Origin: Trypanosoma brucei gambiense DAL972
Lineage: Eukaryota > Euglenozoa > Kinetoplastea > Trypanosomatida > Trypanosomatidae
DNA length: 64,000 bases
Direction of reading: 5' to 3'
Assembly: GCF_000210295.1 (NCBI RefSeq)
Contig: NC_026742.1
Span: forward strand, 682,001-746,000
Part shown: positions 50,137-61,178 of the stretch, one piece after another
How positions within the stretch are numbered: the first letter of the stretch is position 1
Layout of the letters: each line of letters starts with the position of its first letter
Notes under the pieces: generated by a model
Databases searched by the model: none
What the model saw: only the letters and a program-made list of their open reading frames with translations
Told to the model about the DNA's origin: nothing
Program-made: the position numbers and the translations under genes

Positions 50137-53100
50137 ATGACCTCCCTTTTACCAGCGGCGGAGTCGCATGATGTGAGGAGCGTAGAAACTACTGATGTAT
50201 CTTCCTCCTACACAAACCCTGCAGGGGCACCACATGTATCTCCGTCCTCCTCCTCAACGGCGGAGAAGAAGAGCGTAGGAACCATGCTTTTTAGCAAGAC
50301 ACTCTTCAGTTTACCCCCAGTCAGTTCAGTTCATCGTTGTCAGGAGGACGGATCCAACCGTACTCTTATGGCATTTCCAGTTGATGGCAAACACCTACTC
50401 GTGGTTGTTGGTCCCAGTTCGGCTGCCAGTGACACCACCACGTCGCTGTACGTTGTGCGGCAGACTGTAGGAGGCTCCCAAACGTGTGGTCGAGTTTGCT
50501 TGCCCATTGCTACCGTTTCGGGATGTGTACGGGACGAAAGCGGGCACAGCATTTCGCAACACGAGAAGAGGGGAAGTTTTTTGATGTCCGAACAATCTAC
50601 CGATAACGTGGACGGGGGTCGGTCACCTGACCGTTCCTCCCGGCTCATATCGCCCCTGGATGAGTCTGTTGATACCGGTTCAGTTGACAATGATAACAGC
50701 ACCCCCCAAAATAGGGTAGTTGGAGGAACGAATGCTTCTGATCAGGAGTTCACCAACAGACATAGCCCGTCTTATGTATATTTAGTTGCCGATGCCGCGG
50801 GCCATGCCATTTGGGCGGTTGAAGTTAATACGGAGTCATTAGGGGCTCGTATTGTACCGGCTTGTTGCTACTGGGGGCAGTGTATGCATGACGGCAAAGT
50901 GGACGGTGTGAAAGCGTCGACACGAGGCCAGCACCAAAAGGGTTGTGTGGCGAGTGCGGTGCCACTTCTTGGGGGTTCTAAGGGGTTTGCTGATGGGCCG
51001 TTCCAGGTAGCGCGCTTCAACTCCCCTTCTTCACTCTGTTGGGGCGCCGATATGGAAGGTGGAAAAGGAAGAAAACCCCGAGAATGTGCCGTGCTGTTTG
51101 TGAGTGACGAGGGGAACCATGCCATAAGGCAAGTGGATCTTGAGAAGGCGCTGGTCCGCACCATTGCTGGTATTGGTGGTGTATCTGGTTACCGTGACGG
51201 CGGGTACGCTGCGTCGCAACTGCAACGTGCAGCAGTATTACTTTGGAGTTCTGCCGGGCTGCTGTTTGTTGACAAGCCAAACCGTGCTGTTCGACTGATC
51301 GCACAAACTGCTAGGGCGGAAGATGGTGACAGCGGGAACATCATGAAAAAGCCTCCACCACTCACCAGCGTCACAGCACCTGCTCATCCACATGTAGAGA
51401 CTGAAGGAGACAAGAAGGAGAGGAGTAAGCAAGGGGAAGAAGTCTGCGAAGATGAAGTGCAAGTTTCTACAGTTGCTGGTGGGATTTCAAGTGGTGTGGC
51501 GACTCCGTTTGATGACGATGACATCCGCTGCTCGTCCCTGGGAACTTCAACAGCTGCAGCAGTCATGCCAGACGGCAGTGGAATACTCTTCGCCGATGGA
51601 GGCAGTGGTGCACTTCAGCTGCTCTCTTCACAGGGTATAAAAATGATAGTTTCTCCGCATGGGCACGGAAACTCCAGTGGCATTCCTCCTGGCTTGATTG
51701 GTTGCACGCATCTTGTGGCTTGCAAATTAATTTTGCATTCGAGCGCCTCACCATACATTGCATTTCTCGCTAGCAGTGGGTCCAATCAAACAGTCTCAAT
51801 GCTCGTCTTGCGTGGCGGAGCAGATGACGGTGGGATGACGAGTTTTAATTATGACGGCCACACTAATATGCTGCTGCAGTTCGCAGCAACCTCCGAGTTG
51901 CAAAAGGGTGTTCTGCGCAGATACAAGAAAGTTGAAAATAGGGCAGGCAGTGATTACCAGAGCACAAAAGTTTCCGCAACTGGGACGACAACTGCTAGTA
52001 ATGATTGCCATGTCAAAAGGCTATTCGACGAAGCACTTGGTGATCTGGATGGAAATGTGACCCCGGCCACACAAACGGTACGAACATCGCGCACTTCATG
52101 CGCTAAAGCGTTACCTTGGAAAACTTCTTCGGGCGATCAGCAGTTGACCGACCGTACAGGAAGGGCTGCTGGACGAGTTCTAGATATTTATATGCGTTAT
52201 GCTCGGCGCCTCACACGACAACACATGGGGTTTGTAACATGCTCACCCAGATGCAAACACTACCTCCGTAATCTGTGGGGAACCCGTTCACTTTCCTTGA
52301 TTGGTTTTTGGCGGATGGTTACGCATGCTGGCTATTTTGCCACGTGTTCTGCACCCACAGCTCCCTTAATGTTTCCGTCGTGGGATGGGAGGTCACCAAC
52401 AAGAGATGCGAGAAGACAAAAGGGCAACAGTGTTCTTCACTTGAATCTATGTGACTGGCGCATTGCCCTCGAGCTTTTGTATGAGTGGAGTATCCGCAGA
52501 CATGGACATCACGTCGTCTCCCTAATGGAACCAGCCTATTTTTCTCGAGTGCTTGTACTGCTATATCGATGGAGGGGAAGCATGCAGCAGCAGCCGACAA
52601 CGCAACAAGGTGAAGAGGATGTGTTGTTAAGCCCCGAGTGGTTCGCCGATGGTTTATTTGATGAAAATGATAGCGAGGTGGTGGTCGCTGCGCACGAAGA
52701 TTTCCTCAGTCGCATAAAGAATGCGAAGGAGTTGCTGCGCGGGGCAGCGAAGGCTCGGGGGGGCGATGGGAGGCAACAGGAGGGTGATGAAGTGAAGATT
52801 TTAGGGGATGAGACGCTGCAACTCCTCCTGCTCAATGAAGGTCCACTAAGACAACTGTTTAATGCCTACGGTAAAACGACATTCATCACCACGAGGTCAA
52901 CGGTATCGCATGACTCGACGAAGAAACCGATTCTTGCGATGCTCCGGCTAAGACAGTCATTGAATATTGGTCAAGAATATGACAAAGTTCCGTTGGACCA
53001 TGTGGTTGGGATGCCTTACAAAGAATTCAGGAGGCTTTTCTTTACAATGGGTGTTTTCCCCACCCTTATTACAGAGTCATTACTTCGGCGCGCTTTTGTA

Positions 53101-53574
53101 GACTCCCTAATGACACCTTTGTTCCGTAGCATCCAGATGGAGATCCCGTCAGAAACAACGAGTAACAGGTGTAAAAAGACCAAAGGAGGTTCAGGGTCAA
53201 ACGAAATTAAACCGAAGGGAGGAATACATCAGTACGTCGATCGGTCACCTTGTAATGTGCAACGATACGTCTCCGACAACGTCGAGCTTTCTTTTCTTAT
53301 TTTTGTTGAGGCATTCACTCGAGTCGCTCTAACGATATTTTCACTCTGTCCCGAACACGACAGGAGGGCATACCCAACCGCTGCTGCGAAGGTGGAGGCT
53401 CTCATGCGCTGGATCAACCGCTCTGTTGAACTTCACCACACGCGGGAGTGCGATACGTTATTCCATATCGGTTCTCAAAAGGGTGTGGCGCCGCCGGTAT
53501 CGTATACGTTGCGGCAACTCAATCGGCCGTTTCCTGCTTTTATATTGAACGGTATAACCTCTACAACCAAATGA
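50137..53574 (+). CDS. Large protein with NHL-type beta-propeller repeats, function unknown
   Basis: 1145 residues from ATG 50137 (GTG 50128 rejected). NHL-like repeats are visible in the first half: VYLVADAAGHAIWAVE (about residues 210-225), GFADGPFQVARFNSPSSL (about 282-300), LFVSDEGNHAIRQVD and VRTIAG (about 322-345), YRDGG (about 353-357) and LFVDKPNRAVRLIA (about 376-389), plus VSTVAGG and LFADGGSGALQLL further on. These 'dG--A-aRF--P' and 'v-D--N--IR-id' patterns are the NHL hallmarks. The second half (from about residue 650) is alpha-helical and unlike known domains to me. Propellers usually bind proteins or RNA; no enzyme motif is seen. Confidence 0.75.
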   Translation: MTSLLPAAESHDVRSVETTDVSSSYTNPAGAPHVSPSSSSTAEKKSVGTMLFSKTLFSLPPVSSVHRCQEDGSNRTLMAFPVDGKHLLVVVGPSSAASDTTTSLYVVRQTVGGSQTCGRVCLPIATVSGCVRDESGHSISQHEKRGSFLMSEQSTDNVDGGRSPDRSSRLISPLDESVDTGSVDNDNSTPQNRVVGGTNASDQEFTNRHSPSYVYLVADAAGHAIWAVEVNTESLGARIVPACCYWGQCMHDGKVDGVKASTRGQHQKGCVASAVPLLGGSKGFADGPFQVARFNSPSSLCWGADMEGGKGRKPRECAVLFVSDEGNHAIRQVDLEKALVRTIAGIGGVSGYRDGGYAASQLQRAAVLLWSSAGLLFVDKPNRAVRLIAQTARAEDGDSGNIMKKPPPLTSVTAPAHPHVETEGDKKERSKQGEEVCEDEVQVSTVAGGISSGVATPFDDDDIRCSSLGTSTAAAVMPDGSGILFADGGSGALQLLSSQGIKMIVSPHGHGNSSGIPPGLIGCTHLVACKLILHSSASPYIAFLASSGSNQTVSMLVLRGGADDGGMTSFNYDGHTNMLLQFAATSELQKGVLRRYKKVENRAGSDYQSTKVSATGTTTASNDCHVKRLFDEALGDLDGNVTPATQTVRTSRTSCAKALPWKTSSGDQQLTDRTGRAAGRVLDIYMRYARRLTRQHMGFVTCSPRCKHYLRNLWGTRSLSLIGFWRMVTHAGYFATCSAPTAPLMFPSWDGRSPTRDARRQKGNSVLHLNLCDWRIALELLYEWSIRRHGHHVVSLMEPAYFSRVLVLLYRWRGSMQQQPTTQQGEEDVLLSPEWFADGLFDENDSEVVVAAHEDFLSRIKNAKELLRGAAKARGGDGRQQEGDEVKILGDETLQLLLLNEGPLRQLFNAYGKTTFITTRSTVSHDSTKKPILAMLRLRQSLNIGQEYDKVPLDHVVGMPYKEFRRLFFTMGVFPTLITESLLRRAFVDSLMTPLFRSIQMEIPSETTSNRCKKTKGGSGSNEIKPKGGIHQYVDRSPCNVQRYVSDNVELSFLIFVEAFTRVALTIFSLCPEHDRRAYPTAAAKVEALMRWINRSVELHHTRECDTLFHIGSQKGVAPPVSYTLRQLNRPFPAFILNGITSTTK

Positions 53575-54027
53575 AGCCCTACCATCAAGTACGAGTTTGC
53601 GGTACACAAATATGAGGCCGTGTTGCTACACTTTTTTTGGCAAGTGCTAACAAGAAAACATAAGGAAAATGTGTCTTTCTGTAAGCGTTGTTGGCTGCAG
53701 CACCCACTACATGGAATCCTCGGCATCCGGGAGAGTTGAGCAGGTTACGGGCACGGCTAATCCTGTTTCTACCAAACTATGACACTCCCCTTCACTCTTT
53801 GTTTCTTGTATTAATTTTCCCGTGAGTGCACGTATATTTATATCCACTCGTCTTAATTATTGGCTAATTGGTATTCCTCCCACTTCTACAGACGAATAGC
53901 AACCACCACTAGCGAACAAAAAAAAAGGAAACAGCTTTACAACCAGAAAAAACCATACTACCGACAGCAATTTTTGTGTTGAGTAAGCACTCACAACATC
54001 TACCAGAGCACACGAAACAAAAAAGAT
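53575..54027 (+). promoter_or_regulatory. Intergenic spacer with splice acceptor of first arginine kinase
   Basis: A pyrimidine-rich stretch 53872-53889 followed by AG at 53890-53891 is the likely trans-splice acceptor. The A-rich leader to 54028 is unrelated to the leaders of the other arginine kinase copies. No gene. Confidence 0.45.
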
Positions 54028-55242
54028 ATGGGCTTCGGATCATCAAAACCCAAGAACAAGCCGTCCAAAGCTGATTCAAAGAATTCTCCATCAGATCCAG
54101 CGGGGGCAGGAAATAATGATTTGGAAAAGGCTTTTGCGAAACTGCAGGCTGCAAAGGACTGCCACTCGCTGTTGAAGAAACATCTGACAAGTGATGTCTT
54201 CAAGAAGCTAAAGGACAAGAAGACGAAGTTGGGTGCTACCTTACTTGATGTCATTCAATCTGGTGTACAGAACCTCGATTCCGGTGTTGGTTTATATGCA
54301 CCAGACGCAGAAGCCTACACTGTGTTTGCCGACCTCTTCGATCCCGTCATTGAGGATTACCACAACGGCTTTAAGGTAACGGACAAACAACCACCAAAGG
54401 ACTTCGGTGACTTAAATACGCTGGTTGACGTTGATCCGGAAGGTAAATATGTCATTTCCACCCGTGTGCGCTGCGGCCGCAGTCTCGCCGGTTACCCATT
54501 CAACCCATGCCTAACGAAGGAGCAGTACGAGGAAATGGAGTCACGTGTGCGGGAACAACTGAGCACAATGACAGATGATCTGCAAGGTACTTATTATCCG
54601 CTTTCTGGCATGACGAAAGAAACACAACAGCAGCTAATTGATGACCACTTCCTCTTCAAGGAGGGCGATCGTTTCCTGCAAGCTGCCCGCGCATGCGAGT
54701 ATTGGCCGACTGGTCGTGGTATCTACCATAACAATGACAAGACATTCCTCGTGTGGGTGAATGAAGAGGACCACCTGCGTATCATTTCCATGCAGAAGGG
54801 CGGGAACTTGAAGGAGGTCTTCGGCCGTCTTGTGAAGGCAGTGAACATCATTGAAGAGAAGGTGGAGTTCTCTCGTGATGACCGACTTGGTTTCCTGACG
54901 TTCTGCCCCTCGAACCTCGGCACGACGATCCGCGCAAGTGTGCACATCAAATTACCGAAACTTGGTGCTGATCGCGCTAAACTTGAGGAGGTTGCTGCAA
55001 AATATAACCTGCAGGTACGTGGGACAGCTGGTGAGCACTCTGACAGCCCTGACGGAATTTATGATATCAGCAACAAGCGCCGCCTCGGCCTATCGGAGTA
55101 TGAAGCCGTAAAGGAAATGCAAGACGGTATCCTTGAGCTCATCAAACTGGAGCAATCCGATGATGCAGAGGGGAACGGAGGTGCTGACGCTGCTGGGCCA
55201 GATGATGGCGTAGACGGTGTAGCCACGAATGAAAATGAATAA
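54028..55242 (+). CDS. AK: Arginine kinase, isoform with unique N- and C-terminal extensions (probably flagellar)
   Basis: 404 residues. Residues 1-31 (start [14 protein letters not shown]) and the last about 27 (acidic, Gly/Ala/Asp-rich, ending NENE) are unique. The core from [13 protein letters not shown] to LIKLE is the same as the other copies bar a few positions. The catalytic Cys is C293 in FCPSNLGTT (C271 in ordinary arginine kinases) and the catalytic Glu lies in VNEEDHLR. It makes phosphoarginine from ATP and arginine as an energy buffer. Gly2 after the initiator Met allows N-myristoylation. From memory, one T. brucei isoform is flagellar through its N-terminal extension and this is the likely one; published numbering of isoforms is not settled here. 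No peroxisomal C-terminal signal. Confidence 0.93.
   Translation: MGFGSSKPKNKPSKADSKNSPSDPAGAGNNDLEKAFAKLQAAKDCHSLLKKHLTSDVFKKLKDKKTKLGATLLDVIQSGVQNLDSGVGLYAPDAEAYTVFADLFDPVIEDYHNGFKVTDKQPPKDFGDLNTLVDVDPEGKYVISTRVRCGRSLAGYPFNPCLTKEQYEEMESRVREQLSTMTDDLQGTYYPLSGMTKETQQQLIDDHFLFKEGDRFLQAARACEYWPTGRGIYHNNDKTFLVWVNEEDHLRIISMQKGGNLKEVFGRLVKAVNIIEEKVEFSRDDRLGFLTFCPSNLGTTIRASVHIKLPKLGADRAKLEEVAAKYNLQVRGTAGEHSDSPDGIYDISNKRRLGLSEYEAVKEMQDGILELIKLEQSDDAEGNGGADAAGPDDGVDGVATNENE
54121..55150 (+). repeat. Arginine kinase core shared with the downstream copies
   Basis: This 1.03-kb segment matches 56457-57486 and 60093-61122 with only a handful of substitutions, while sequence on both sides is unrelated. 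Boundaries coincide with the isoform-specific termini. Confidence 0.9.
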
Positions 55243-56429
55243 TCTGGTGAGGGTGATGCATTGTTCTATTCAGGCAAGTAGGACATTACTTTTACTTCGG
55301 TATTGATTTTCCTTCTTTTGTTTTTTCGGTGTTTTTGATTGGACAAGGTAAATTATTAGATAGGGTAGCATGTGATGATTCCTACTCCTTATATTTTCTA
55401 AAAAAGAAAAAGAAAGAAGTTTCTTTCCCCTTTGATTTTTATTTTTGCCCTCCCCTTTCTTTTTCCCATTTATTTTTCTTCTGTTTATATTTAATATAAA
55501 AACTGCATCAATGTATTATGTATATACCTTTATATCAATGTATTTATTAACTTTTTAATGATGCAAGAGATCATGAAATAATGGGAAAATGGTGTGGGGG
55601 AGAACGAGTCGGGATGGAAGGGGGAGGTACTTGTGTATAGAGAGAGATTTTGTAGGGTTGTTCACTGATAAAGCAACGTTTTCAGACGAGCGCCATCCCA
55701 ATAGTACTCTTTTTTGGATATTCTCCTTACTCTTTCCTTTTAATCTTTTTTTTTATTTTTATTTTTTTTCCTCTGGCCTGTTATTGTAGTTGGTGCTCCG
55801 TCCTTCTGTCGTCTACCATCCTTATTTTTTGTCCCCTAATTCTTCCTTGGTCCTGCAAATTTAACGGATTTCCCCACCACCTAGTTGAAGAGTACCCAAA
55901 GCACGTCTCGCAATGATTCAGGGAATAAAAGATGACAGGTGAAAGAGAAGCCGTGGGAATCTCTATCTGAAGTCCAGAGGGATAAACATGTGTGCAGATG
56001 CGCGTTATTCTCAAGAGAGTATGGAACTACTCATCCACTCGTCATACATTCTTGTGCTCCGGCGCAAACCAAAAAAAAAAAAAATATTGCTGCCACTCTT
56101 TGATTTGTGGCGTGGGCAAAGCCATTGAAGCCACACAAACCGCTGGATGTCAAAACAGTATTGACATTGGAAACAGAAATGCATAACCACAGGACGGACA
56201 GCAAAGAAGTTAAAAAAATGAAAAAGCAAAGGAAGGACCGGTTCCCGCTTTTGATTATTCCTAACGCTGCGGATCACAACGCACCATCTTTAACAGCACG
56301 TCCCCTAACTTTAACTTCATTTTCTTCTTTTCTCTTTTATGTGCGTCCCTTTAATCAAAGCTGAACAGCTGTTCTTGTTGCACTATCACAAAAACAGCGA
56401 GTATCTACCAAACAAGAAAAAAATTAAAG
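55243..56429 (+). promoter_or_regulatory. Intergenic region between arginine kinase isoforms
   Basis: 1.19 kb, AT-rich, with T tracts about 55708-55770 and an A13 run at 56072-56084. T/C-rich DNA at 56310-56350 precedes AGs at 56360-56361 and 56366-56367. Only the last about 29 bp (from 56401) match the leader of the next arginine kinase copy. No gene supported. Confidence 0.45.
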
Positions 56430-57542
56430 ATGGCTACCCGCGACGTCGCTGCCGAGTTGGAAAAGGCTTTTGCGAAACTGCAGGCTGCAAAGGACTGCCA
56501 CTCGCTGTTGAAGAAACATCTGACAAGTGATGTCTTCAAGAAGCTAAAGGACAAGAAGACGAAGTTGGGTGCTACCTTACTTGATGTCATTCAATCTGGT
56601 GTACAGAACCTCGATTCCGGTGTTGGTTTATATGCACCAGACGCAGAAGCCTACACTGTGTTTGCCGACCTCTTCGATCCCGTCATTGAGGATTACCACA
56701 ACGGCTTCAAGGTAACGGACAAACAACCACCAAAGGACTTCGGTGACTTAAATACGCTGGTTGACGTTGATCCGGAAGGTAAATATGTCATTTCCACCCG
56801 TGTGCGCTGCGGCCGCAGTCTCGCCGGTTACCCATTCAACCCATGCCTAACGAAGGAGCAGTACGAGGAAATGGAGTCACGTGTGCGGGAACAACTGAGC
56901 ACAATGACAGATGATCTGCAAGGTACTTATTATCCGCTTTCTGGCATGACGAAAGAAACACAACAGCAGCTAATTGATGACCACTTCCTCTTCAAGGAGG
57001 GCGATCGTTTCCTGCAAGCTGCCCGCGCATGCGAGTATTGGCCGACTGGTCGTGGTATCTACCATAACAATGACAAGACATTCCTCGTGTGGGTGAATGA
57101 AGAGGACCATCTGCGTATCATTTCCATGCAGAAGGGCGGGAACTTGAAGGAGGTCTTCGGCCGTCTTGTGAAGGCAGTGAACATCATTGAAAAGAAGGTG
57201 GAGTTTTCTCGTGATGACCGACTTGGTTTCCTGACGTTCTGTCCCTCGAACCTCGGCACGACGATCCGCGCAAGTGTGCACATCAAATTACCGAAACTTG
57301 GTGCTGATCGCGCTAAACTTGAGGAGGTTGCTGCAAAATATAACCTTCAGGTACGTGGGACAGCTGGTGAGCACTCTGACAGCCCTGACGGAATTTATGA
57401 TATCAGCAACAAGCGCCGCCTCGGCCTATCGGAGTATGAAGCCGTAAAGGAAATGCAAGACGGTATCCTTGAGCTCATCAAACTGGAGAATCGGGCTGTC
57501 GTAACCGATGGCGCCAAACCATTTGGTGGTTCGAACTTGTAG
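56430..57542 (+). CDS. AK: Arginine kinase, glycosome-type (SNL C-terminus), copy 1
   Basis: 370 residues. Full guanidino-kinase core: E225 in NEEDHLR, catalytic C271 in FCPSNLGTT, and the substrate loop region near YGIR-like residues at the N-terminal third. The last three residues SNL are a plausible type 1 peroxisomal signal, so the enzyme should enter glycosomes; one T. brucei arginine kinase is known to be glycosomal. The first nine residues (MATRDVAAE) replace the extension of the first isoform. It differs from copy 2 at residue 51 region (KKHLTSD here, KKYLTSD there). Its 5' flank differs from copy 2 upstream of 56401. Confidence 0.95.
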   Translation: MATRDVAAELEKAFAKLQAAKDCHSLLKKHLTSDVFKKLKDKKTKLGATLLDVIQSGVQNLDSGVGLYAPDAEAYTVFADLFDPVIEDYHNGFKVTDKQPPKDFGDLNTLVDVDPEGKYVISTRVRCGRSLAGYPFNPCLTKEQYEEMESRVREQLSTMTDDLQGTYYPLSGMTKETQQQLIDDHFLFKEGDRFLQAARACEYWPTGRGIYHNNDKTFLVWVNEEDHLRIISMQKGGNLKEVFGRLVKAVNIIEKKVEFSRDDRLGFLTFCPSNLGTTIRASVHIKLPKLGADRAKLEEVAAKYNLQVRGTAGEHSDSPDGIYDISNKRRLGLSEYEAVKEMQDGILELIKLENRAVVTDGAKPFGGSNL

Positions 57543-58234
57543 GGTTCTTTCCTTTCTTTCATACATTTCCCCTCTTAATTTTCTTCTTTGTTGACCTTTT
57601 TGCTTTATTTGCTGCTGATATCATTGTTATGGTCTTTTTTAAAATTTTGGAAACGTAATTAGGTGATGATTGCCTTTGCTTCCGGTGGCTCCACTACTTG
57701 CTGAGTGACTTGATTGTTGTTACTTGTATTTTTTAAAAAAATGTGTTGGAAGATGCGTATGCGTGTATGTGCATGTGTTCTTCACTGTAGCACCATGCTG
57801 GTCTACTCCGCATAATTCTACGTTGGGGGAAGAATTTGAGGCACGTGAAAGAATTTGTGAAGTTATTGGTGTGTACAAGTAAAAGGATTCAGAACAGGGG
57901 CCTGTATGGGGGGGGGGGGGGGTGAACGCGTGTCCACGCCACTGTTGCCGAAGTGTCTGCCCTGCTCTTCTACCAAATTTCCTGAATCGTATTTGTGTCG
58001 AACTGCTGTACGCAACTGTTCCGATTGCGCTTTTCGAATCCTCTCTTGTTAGTGTGTCTGATGTAGAACTATTCCATTGTTTTGTTGCTAACATATTATT
58101 ATTATTATTTTTGCGATTTGTCATATATACGAAATTTTTTTCTTTTCATGCTTCTCCTCTGGTACGGGTAAGGGCACTAGGCAAGTGCAAGACCATTGCA
58201 AGTGGCATTTCAGGTTTGCGACTCGCAGTGGGCT
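57543..58234 (+). promoter_or_regulatory. Spacer between arginine kinase copy 1 and the unknown gene
   Basis: Contains a run of 15 G at 57908-57922 (11 in the second copy at 61544-61554), an ATT run at 58098-58110 and a T/C-rich tract 58130-58160 before the gene. AG at 58199-58200 or 58211-58212 may be the splice acceptor. No gene here. Confidence 0.45.
57908..57922 (+). repeat. Poly-G tract, 15 G (variable between copies)
   Basis: Homopolymer in the spacer; 11 G at the matching place in unit 2. Length differences in such runs may be real or sequencing noise. Confidence 0.9.
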
Positions 58235-59642
58235 ATGTTTTGTTGCACCTTCACTCAAGCCTGCCGTGCCCAACCTGGTGGCGTACCCCGACTAGATGTG
58301 AGTACTGTCAAAAGAATGTTCCCTCCAGCGCAGGTAGCGCAATGGCCGCCGGGATATCTTCCGGCGTGTGGCGTCGCACACTTCCTGAGCCCCGATGGCG
58401 TCCCACTTGCTGATGTGATTGATTGCCACCGCGACATGAGGGCAGACCGCCGTTGCCAGCTTCAGCGGGATTTTGCTGCAGATTATACGATGTGGTGCCG
58501 GGCAACATTAATGGACTTTGTACGTCGCCTTAACGAGAGGGACCGACGTCGCATGAAGCGTTTTTGTATGCGCGACCGAACTATGCATGATGCTGAAGTG
58601 CGCGAGTTGCTCGGTCTTGCCCCATACGTAGCCCCACGAGCACAACCGTCGCAGGAAACTGTCGGTACTAGCGCGGCACCCAAATGGGGGAGTTGTTACG
58701 AATTCACCCCTTTTGCTGTGACACAAGGTCACGCCATGCTTCCCGTGTCGCAGTGCAACGGGCCGGACGCACGCATGTACTTATCAACATTCCCACAGAT
58801 AAGAAACATCATGCATACAGAGTTCGACAGCATGGGCCCGCACTCCATNNNNNNNNNNNNNNNNNNNNNNNNNNNNNNNNNNNNNNNNNNNNNNNNNNNN
58901 NNNNNNNNNNNNNNNNNNNNNNNNNNNNNNNNNNNNNNNNNNNNNNNNTTTTTGGTACGGGCGTCTGGCGTGGTTATTAAACAACAGCGGCCTCCTCCCT
59001 TTCCCTGTGGTGCCTGTGCAACCTCCCGAGTACGCCGCGAGAAGACAGCGCCGCAACAAACATTTGCTCTCCCGTGATGGGTTTGTTTCAGAATTATTTG
59101 GGCATGGAGTACTTCCTGAAAGCTTCACTACCGTGTTTCCTTGCGAGACAATCACCGTCCCTGATGCCCTTCGCAAGTACCGCCCGTGTGTTGTGCTTGT
59201 GGAGCCGCATGTCGATAGGGACTGGTTGTGCGATCTCCGCGGGTTTTATACAACGAGGGAGGTGGTGTTGCTCGGGTCCGTAGACTCGCCAGCGATGTGC
59301 TCGTTTGGTTTTCCTTTTTTGTCTTTCGGCGTTATGGCCGGGCCCACTACCTATTGGGCATACAATGAGGCATTACAACGAGTGTCAGCAGCCGAGAGAA
59401 TTCAAATGCCTGTGGATCCACCACACGTGTCACAGGGCTATGCGCGCCGTCCAATCGACAATATATCGTCCTACCTGATTTCTCCAAACGACTGCTATGC
59501 GTTCAGCTACCAGCATCGATGTCTTTCCTTCATTCGCAAGGAATGCCCTATTTCCAGAGGGCGGTACACAGAAGCAGTATGCAACACGTCACCAGAGCTT
59601 TGTCCCTCGAATATGGTTGCCGGTGAGAAGCACCAAATATGA
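58235..59642 (+). CDS. Conserved unknown protein paired with arginine kinase, copy 1 (interrupted by assembly gap)
   Basis: Same gene as 61867-63393. The part before the gap (58235 to about 58838) and the part after (about 58949-59642) match the intact copy almost base for base. Next to the gap are single-base losses (GGTACGGG for GGTAACGGG near 58955, and one G missing near 58836), which break the frame but look like poor read ends. I therefore treat it as an intact gene with unsequenced middle (about 220 bp), not a pseudogene. For protein features see the second copy. Confidence 0.75.
58849..58948. other. Assembly gap (100 N)
   Basis: Exactly 100 N. Comparison with the intact second unit shows the true missing length is about 220 bp. 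Confidence 0.99.
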
Positions 59643-60065
59643 GTTTCACGGGGCATCAAAACTATAAAACACCAAAAAGTATCGACTTTTCATTAGCCCC
59701 TCTCCCAGTAATCCGTGCATTTTTTTTTTTGATACACCTGTCAATTAATGCGTGTTTCCGGTACCACATCGGGTGACAGTCATCGAAAAAACTGGCGATG
59801 CAAGTGACGAGATATTCTTCATTCACCGGCCGTACCCAAAGCGATTAAAGAAAAGAAGTTATAGCGGCAATGTGGCAAAAAAAAAAACAACAGCTAAATT
59901 TTAGAAAGCACAAAAAAAATTAACCAGTGCACGCTGAAAAGTGTGGATTAACTTAACGTTTGTTCAGCGCGTATGTTCCCTCCTTTTCCTACTGCAACGC
60001 CACCGTTTTTATTAGTTTCTACGAAAAGCTAACAAATATCTACCAAACAAGAAAAAAAATTAAAG
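59643..60065 (+). promoter_or_regulatory. Spacer between unknown gene and arginine kinase copy 2
   Basis: 423 bp, repeated almost exactly at 63394-63816. A pyrimidine-rich stretch at about 59972-59990 (CCCTCCTTTTCCTACTGC) precedes AGs at 60014-60015 and 60028-60029, candidate splice acceptors. No gene. Confidence 0.5.
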
Positions 60066-61178
60066 ATGGCTACCCGCGACGTCGCTGCCGAGTTGGAAAA
60101 GGCCTTTGCGAAACTGCAGGCTGCAAAGGACTGCCACTCGCTGTTGAAGAAATATCTGACAAGTGATGTCTTCAAGAAGCTAAAGGACAAGAAGACGAAG
60201 TTGGGTGCTACCTTACTTGATGTCATTCAATCTGGTGTACAGAACCTCGATTCCGGTGTTGGTTTATATGCACCAGACGCAGAAGCCTACACTGTGTTTG
60301 CCGACCTCTTCGATCCCGTCATTGAGGATTACCACAACGGCTTCAAGGTAACGGACAAACAACCACCAAAGGATTTCGGTGACTTAAATACGCTGGTTGA
60401 CGTTGATCCGGAAGGTAAATATGTCATTTCCACCCGTGTGCGCTGCGGCCGCAGTCTCGCCGGTTACCCATTCAACCCATGCCTAACGAAGGAGCAGTAC
60501 GAGGAAATGGAGTCACGTGTGCGGGAACAACTGAGCACAATGACAGATGATCTGCAAGGTACTTATTATCCGCTTTCTGGCATGACGAAAGAAACACAAC
60601 AGCAGCTAATTGATGACCACTTCCTCTTCAAGGAGGGCGATCGTTTCCTGCAAGCTGCCCGCGCATGCGAGTATTGGCCGACTGGTCGTGGTATCTACCA
60701 TAACAATGACAAGACATTCCTCGTGTGGGTGAATGAAGAGGACCATCTGCGTATCATTTCCATGCAGAAGGGCGGGAACTTGAAGGAGGTCTTCGGCCGT
60801 CTTGTGAAGGCAGTGAACATCATTGAAAAGAAGGTGGAGTTTTCTCGTGATGACCGACTTGGTTTCCTGACGTTCTGTCCCTCGAACCTCGGCACGACGA
60901 TCCGCGCAAGTGTGCACATCAAATTACCGAAACTTGGTGCTGATCGCGCTAAACTTGAGGAGGTTGCTGCAAAATATAACCTTCAGGTACGTGGGACAGC
61001 TGGTGAGCACTCTGACAGCCCTGACGGAATTTATGATATCAGCAACAAGCGCCGCCTCGGCCTATCGGAGTATGAAGCCGTAAAGGAAATGCAAGACGGT
61101 ATCCTTGAGCTCATCAAACTGGAGAATCGGGCTGTCGTAACCGATGGCGCCAAACCATTTGGTGGTTCGAACTTGTAG
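60066..61178 (+). CDS. AK: Arginine kinase, glycosome-type (SNL C-terminus), copy 2
   Basis: 370 residues, the same as copy 1 except one His-to-Tyr change in LLKKYLTSD (CAT to TAT at about 60150). E225 and C271 present, ends in SNL. Its leader is that of the repeat unit, shared with the partial copy at 63817, and differs from that of copy 1. Confidence 0.95.
   Translation: MATRDVAAELEKAFAKLQAAKDCHSLLKKYLTSDVFKKLKDKKTKLGATLLDVIQSGVQNLDSGVGLYAPDAEAYTVFADLFDPVIEDYHNGFKVTDKQPPKDFGDLNTLVDVDPEGKYVISTRVRCGRSLAGYPFNPCLTKEQYEEMESRVREQLSTMTDDLQGTYYPLSGMTKETQQQLIDDHFLFKEGDRFLQAARACEYWPTGRGIYHNNDKTFLVWVNEEDHLRIISMQKGGNLKEVFGRLVKAVNIIEKKVEFSRDDRLGFLTFCPSNLGTTIRASVHIKLPKLGADRAKLEEVAAKYNLQVRGTAGEHSDSPDGIYDISNKRRLGLSEYEAVKEMQDGILELIKLENRAVVTDGAKPFGGSNL

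Larger units (their letters stand above)
56401..60036 (+). repeat. Arginine kinase / unknown-gene tandem repeat, unit 1 (with gap)
   Basis: Starts at TATCTACCAAACAAG (56401) and recurs at 60037 and 63788. The present spacing is 3636 bp against 3751 bp for unit 2; the difference is explained by the fixed 100-N gap standing for about 220 bp and by 4 extra G in a poly-G run. Confidence 0.9.

Noticed and set aside
57922..58413. 163-codon ORF starting at the poly-G run and overlapping the unknown gene
   Set aside because: Out of frame with the 508-residue protein, depends on a variable homopolymer and has no motif.
59007..59642. Separate 211-residue protein after the gap
   Set aside because: It is the C-terminal part of the interrupted unknown gene; its GTG 'start' is an internal valine.
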